Source: Phormidesmis priestleyi Ana (GTDB taxonomy: Bacteria > Cyanobacteriota > Cyanobacteriia > Phormidesmidales > Phormidesmidaceae). Taken from it: a stretch of 64,000 nt of DNA. The stretch is taken from positions 83,421 to 147,420 of the forward strand of contig LJZR01000014.1 of NCBI GenBank assembly GCA_001314865.1, written 5' to 3'. A program made the translations under genes and the position numbers. The notes beneath the pieces are model-generated. The model was not told where the DNA came from. It did no database searches and saw only the letters and a list, made by a program, of their open reading frames with translations. Shown piece by piece: positions 63,904 to 64,000 of the stretch. The stretch's first letter is position 1; the number at the start of each line of letters is the position of its first letter.

Positions 63904-63933
63904 TTGACACTATCAACCGAGTATCGCTATATT
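63904..63933 (+). promoter_or_regulatory. near-consensus promoter at the right edge
   Basis: TTGACA at 63904-63909, an 18-bp spacer, TATATT at 63928-63933. The predicted start is near 63940, exactly where a GC-rich, hairpin-forming sequence begins. It is one of the two best promoters in the window. Confidence 0.75.
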
Positions 63934-63939
63934 GATTAA

Positions 63940-64000
63940 GCGCTGAGGGAGGCGACCGGGAAACCGGCGCTACCGAGGCGAGAGTAGCACCTAGAAATCA
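63940..64000 (+). ncRNA. start of a GC-rich structured RNA, truncated by window end
   Basis: Downstream of the promoter the sequence turns abruptly GC-rich. Hairpin A is 63952-63959 with 63964-63970 (GCG-A-CCGG, GAAA tetraloop, CCGGCGC). An alternative hairpin B pairs 63969-63973 with 63984-63988 (GCTAC/GTAGC) and competes for two bases of A. There is no start codon with a ribosome site. It may be the 5' end of a housekeeping RNA (RNase P RNA is one possibility, though the GAGGAAAGUCC core is not reached) or a riboswitch/leader. The identity cannot be decided here. Confidence 0.5.

Noticed and set aside
63940..64000. Right-edge sequence as an rRNA, tRNA or tmRNA start
   Set aside because: It lacks the known 5' sequences of 16S rRNA and tmRNA and does not fold as a tRNA.
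1..64000. Mobile elements or prophage
   Set aside because: No transposase, integrase, phage structural gene or terminal inverted repeats were seen, and gene content is mostly core cyanobacterial.

Overview
The window comes from a cyanobacterial chromosome. The evidence is the many HIP1-type palindromes (GCGATCGC), a ferredoxin-type glutamate synthase, the rpsL-rpsG-fusA-tuf-rpsJ order, a cyanobacterial RNase E with an arginine-rich C-terminal tail, a Tab2/Atab2 protein, a Sll0314/Alr1548-type TPR protein, a three-S1-domain S1 homologue and several families known mainly from cyanobacteria (DUF3370, DUF1997). A filamentous or Leptolyngbya-like lineage is plausible but cannot be fixed from this sequence alone. 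I see no insertion sequence, prophage, integrase or CRISPR array. Most of the window is core genome.

Layout. 1-12 kb: the end of an alanine dehydrogenase gene, a small Rof/YaeO-like gene, a secreted DUF3370 protein, a giant exoprotein joining a two-partner-secretion domain, a beta-helix and a C-terminal CHAT protease, a gamma-glutamyltransferase, and a membrane protein with an HEXXH motif. 12-21 kb: DUF1361 membrane protein, glutamate synthase, phosphodiester glycosidase, and a mannose-6-phosphate isomerase-type cupin. 21-28 kb: an A-type Fe-S carrier, the str operon with a structured spacer between rpsL and rpsG and a strong hairpin between tuf and rpsJ, then a LON-domain protein. 28-39 kb: prephenate dehydratase, DUF1997, and two RNase loci, rne-rnhB and asd-dapA-rnj. 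The DNA upstream of rne (about 1.1 kb) and of rnj (about 1 kb) is long and non-coding. 39-49 kb: tig-clpP-clpX, alpha/beta hydrolase, orphan HicB-like protein, GntR regulator, then S1 homologue-Tab2-solo ABC permease. 49-64 kb: TIGR01777 epimerase, cobyrinate diamide synthase, TPR protein, ABC-class ATPase, secreted hypothetical protein, ClpC, FAD carotenoid-desaturase-like oxidoreductase, tRNA-Ser(CGA), ComEC, glyQ, and a strong promoter followed by the start of a GC-rich structured RNA cut by the window edge.

How the parts fit together. Several neighbourhoods form functional sets: translation (str operon, S1-Tab2, glyQ, tRNA-Ser), protein quality control (trigger factor, ClpP, ClpX, ClpC), RNA decay (RNase E, RNase HII, RNase J) and lysine/diaminopimelate synthesis (asd, dapA).

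The most distinctive genome-wide signal is a large number of short, near-perfect tandem duplications with 9-24 bp units and 2-5 copies. They sit mostly at gene ends, and several contain the stop codon itself (rnhB, clpC, the TPR gene, the Rof-like gene; the cupin gene has a spaced copy). The other points of interest are a Rof-like protein in a phylum generally thought to lack Rho, a surface-targeted CHAT protease, and the unexplained RNA structures in the str operon and at the right edge.
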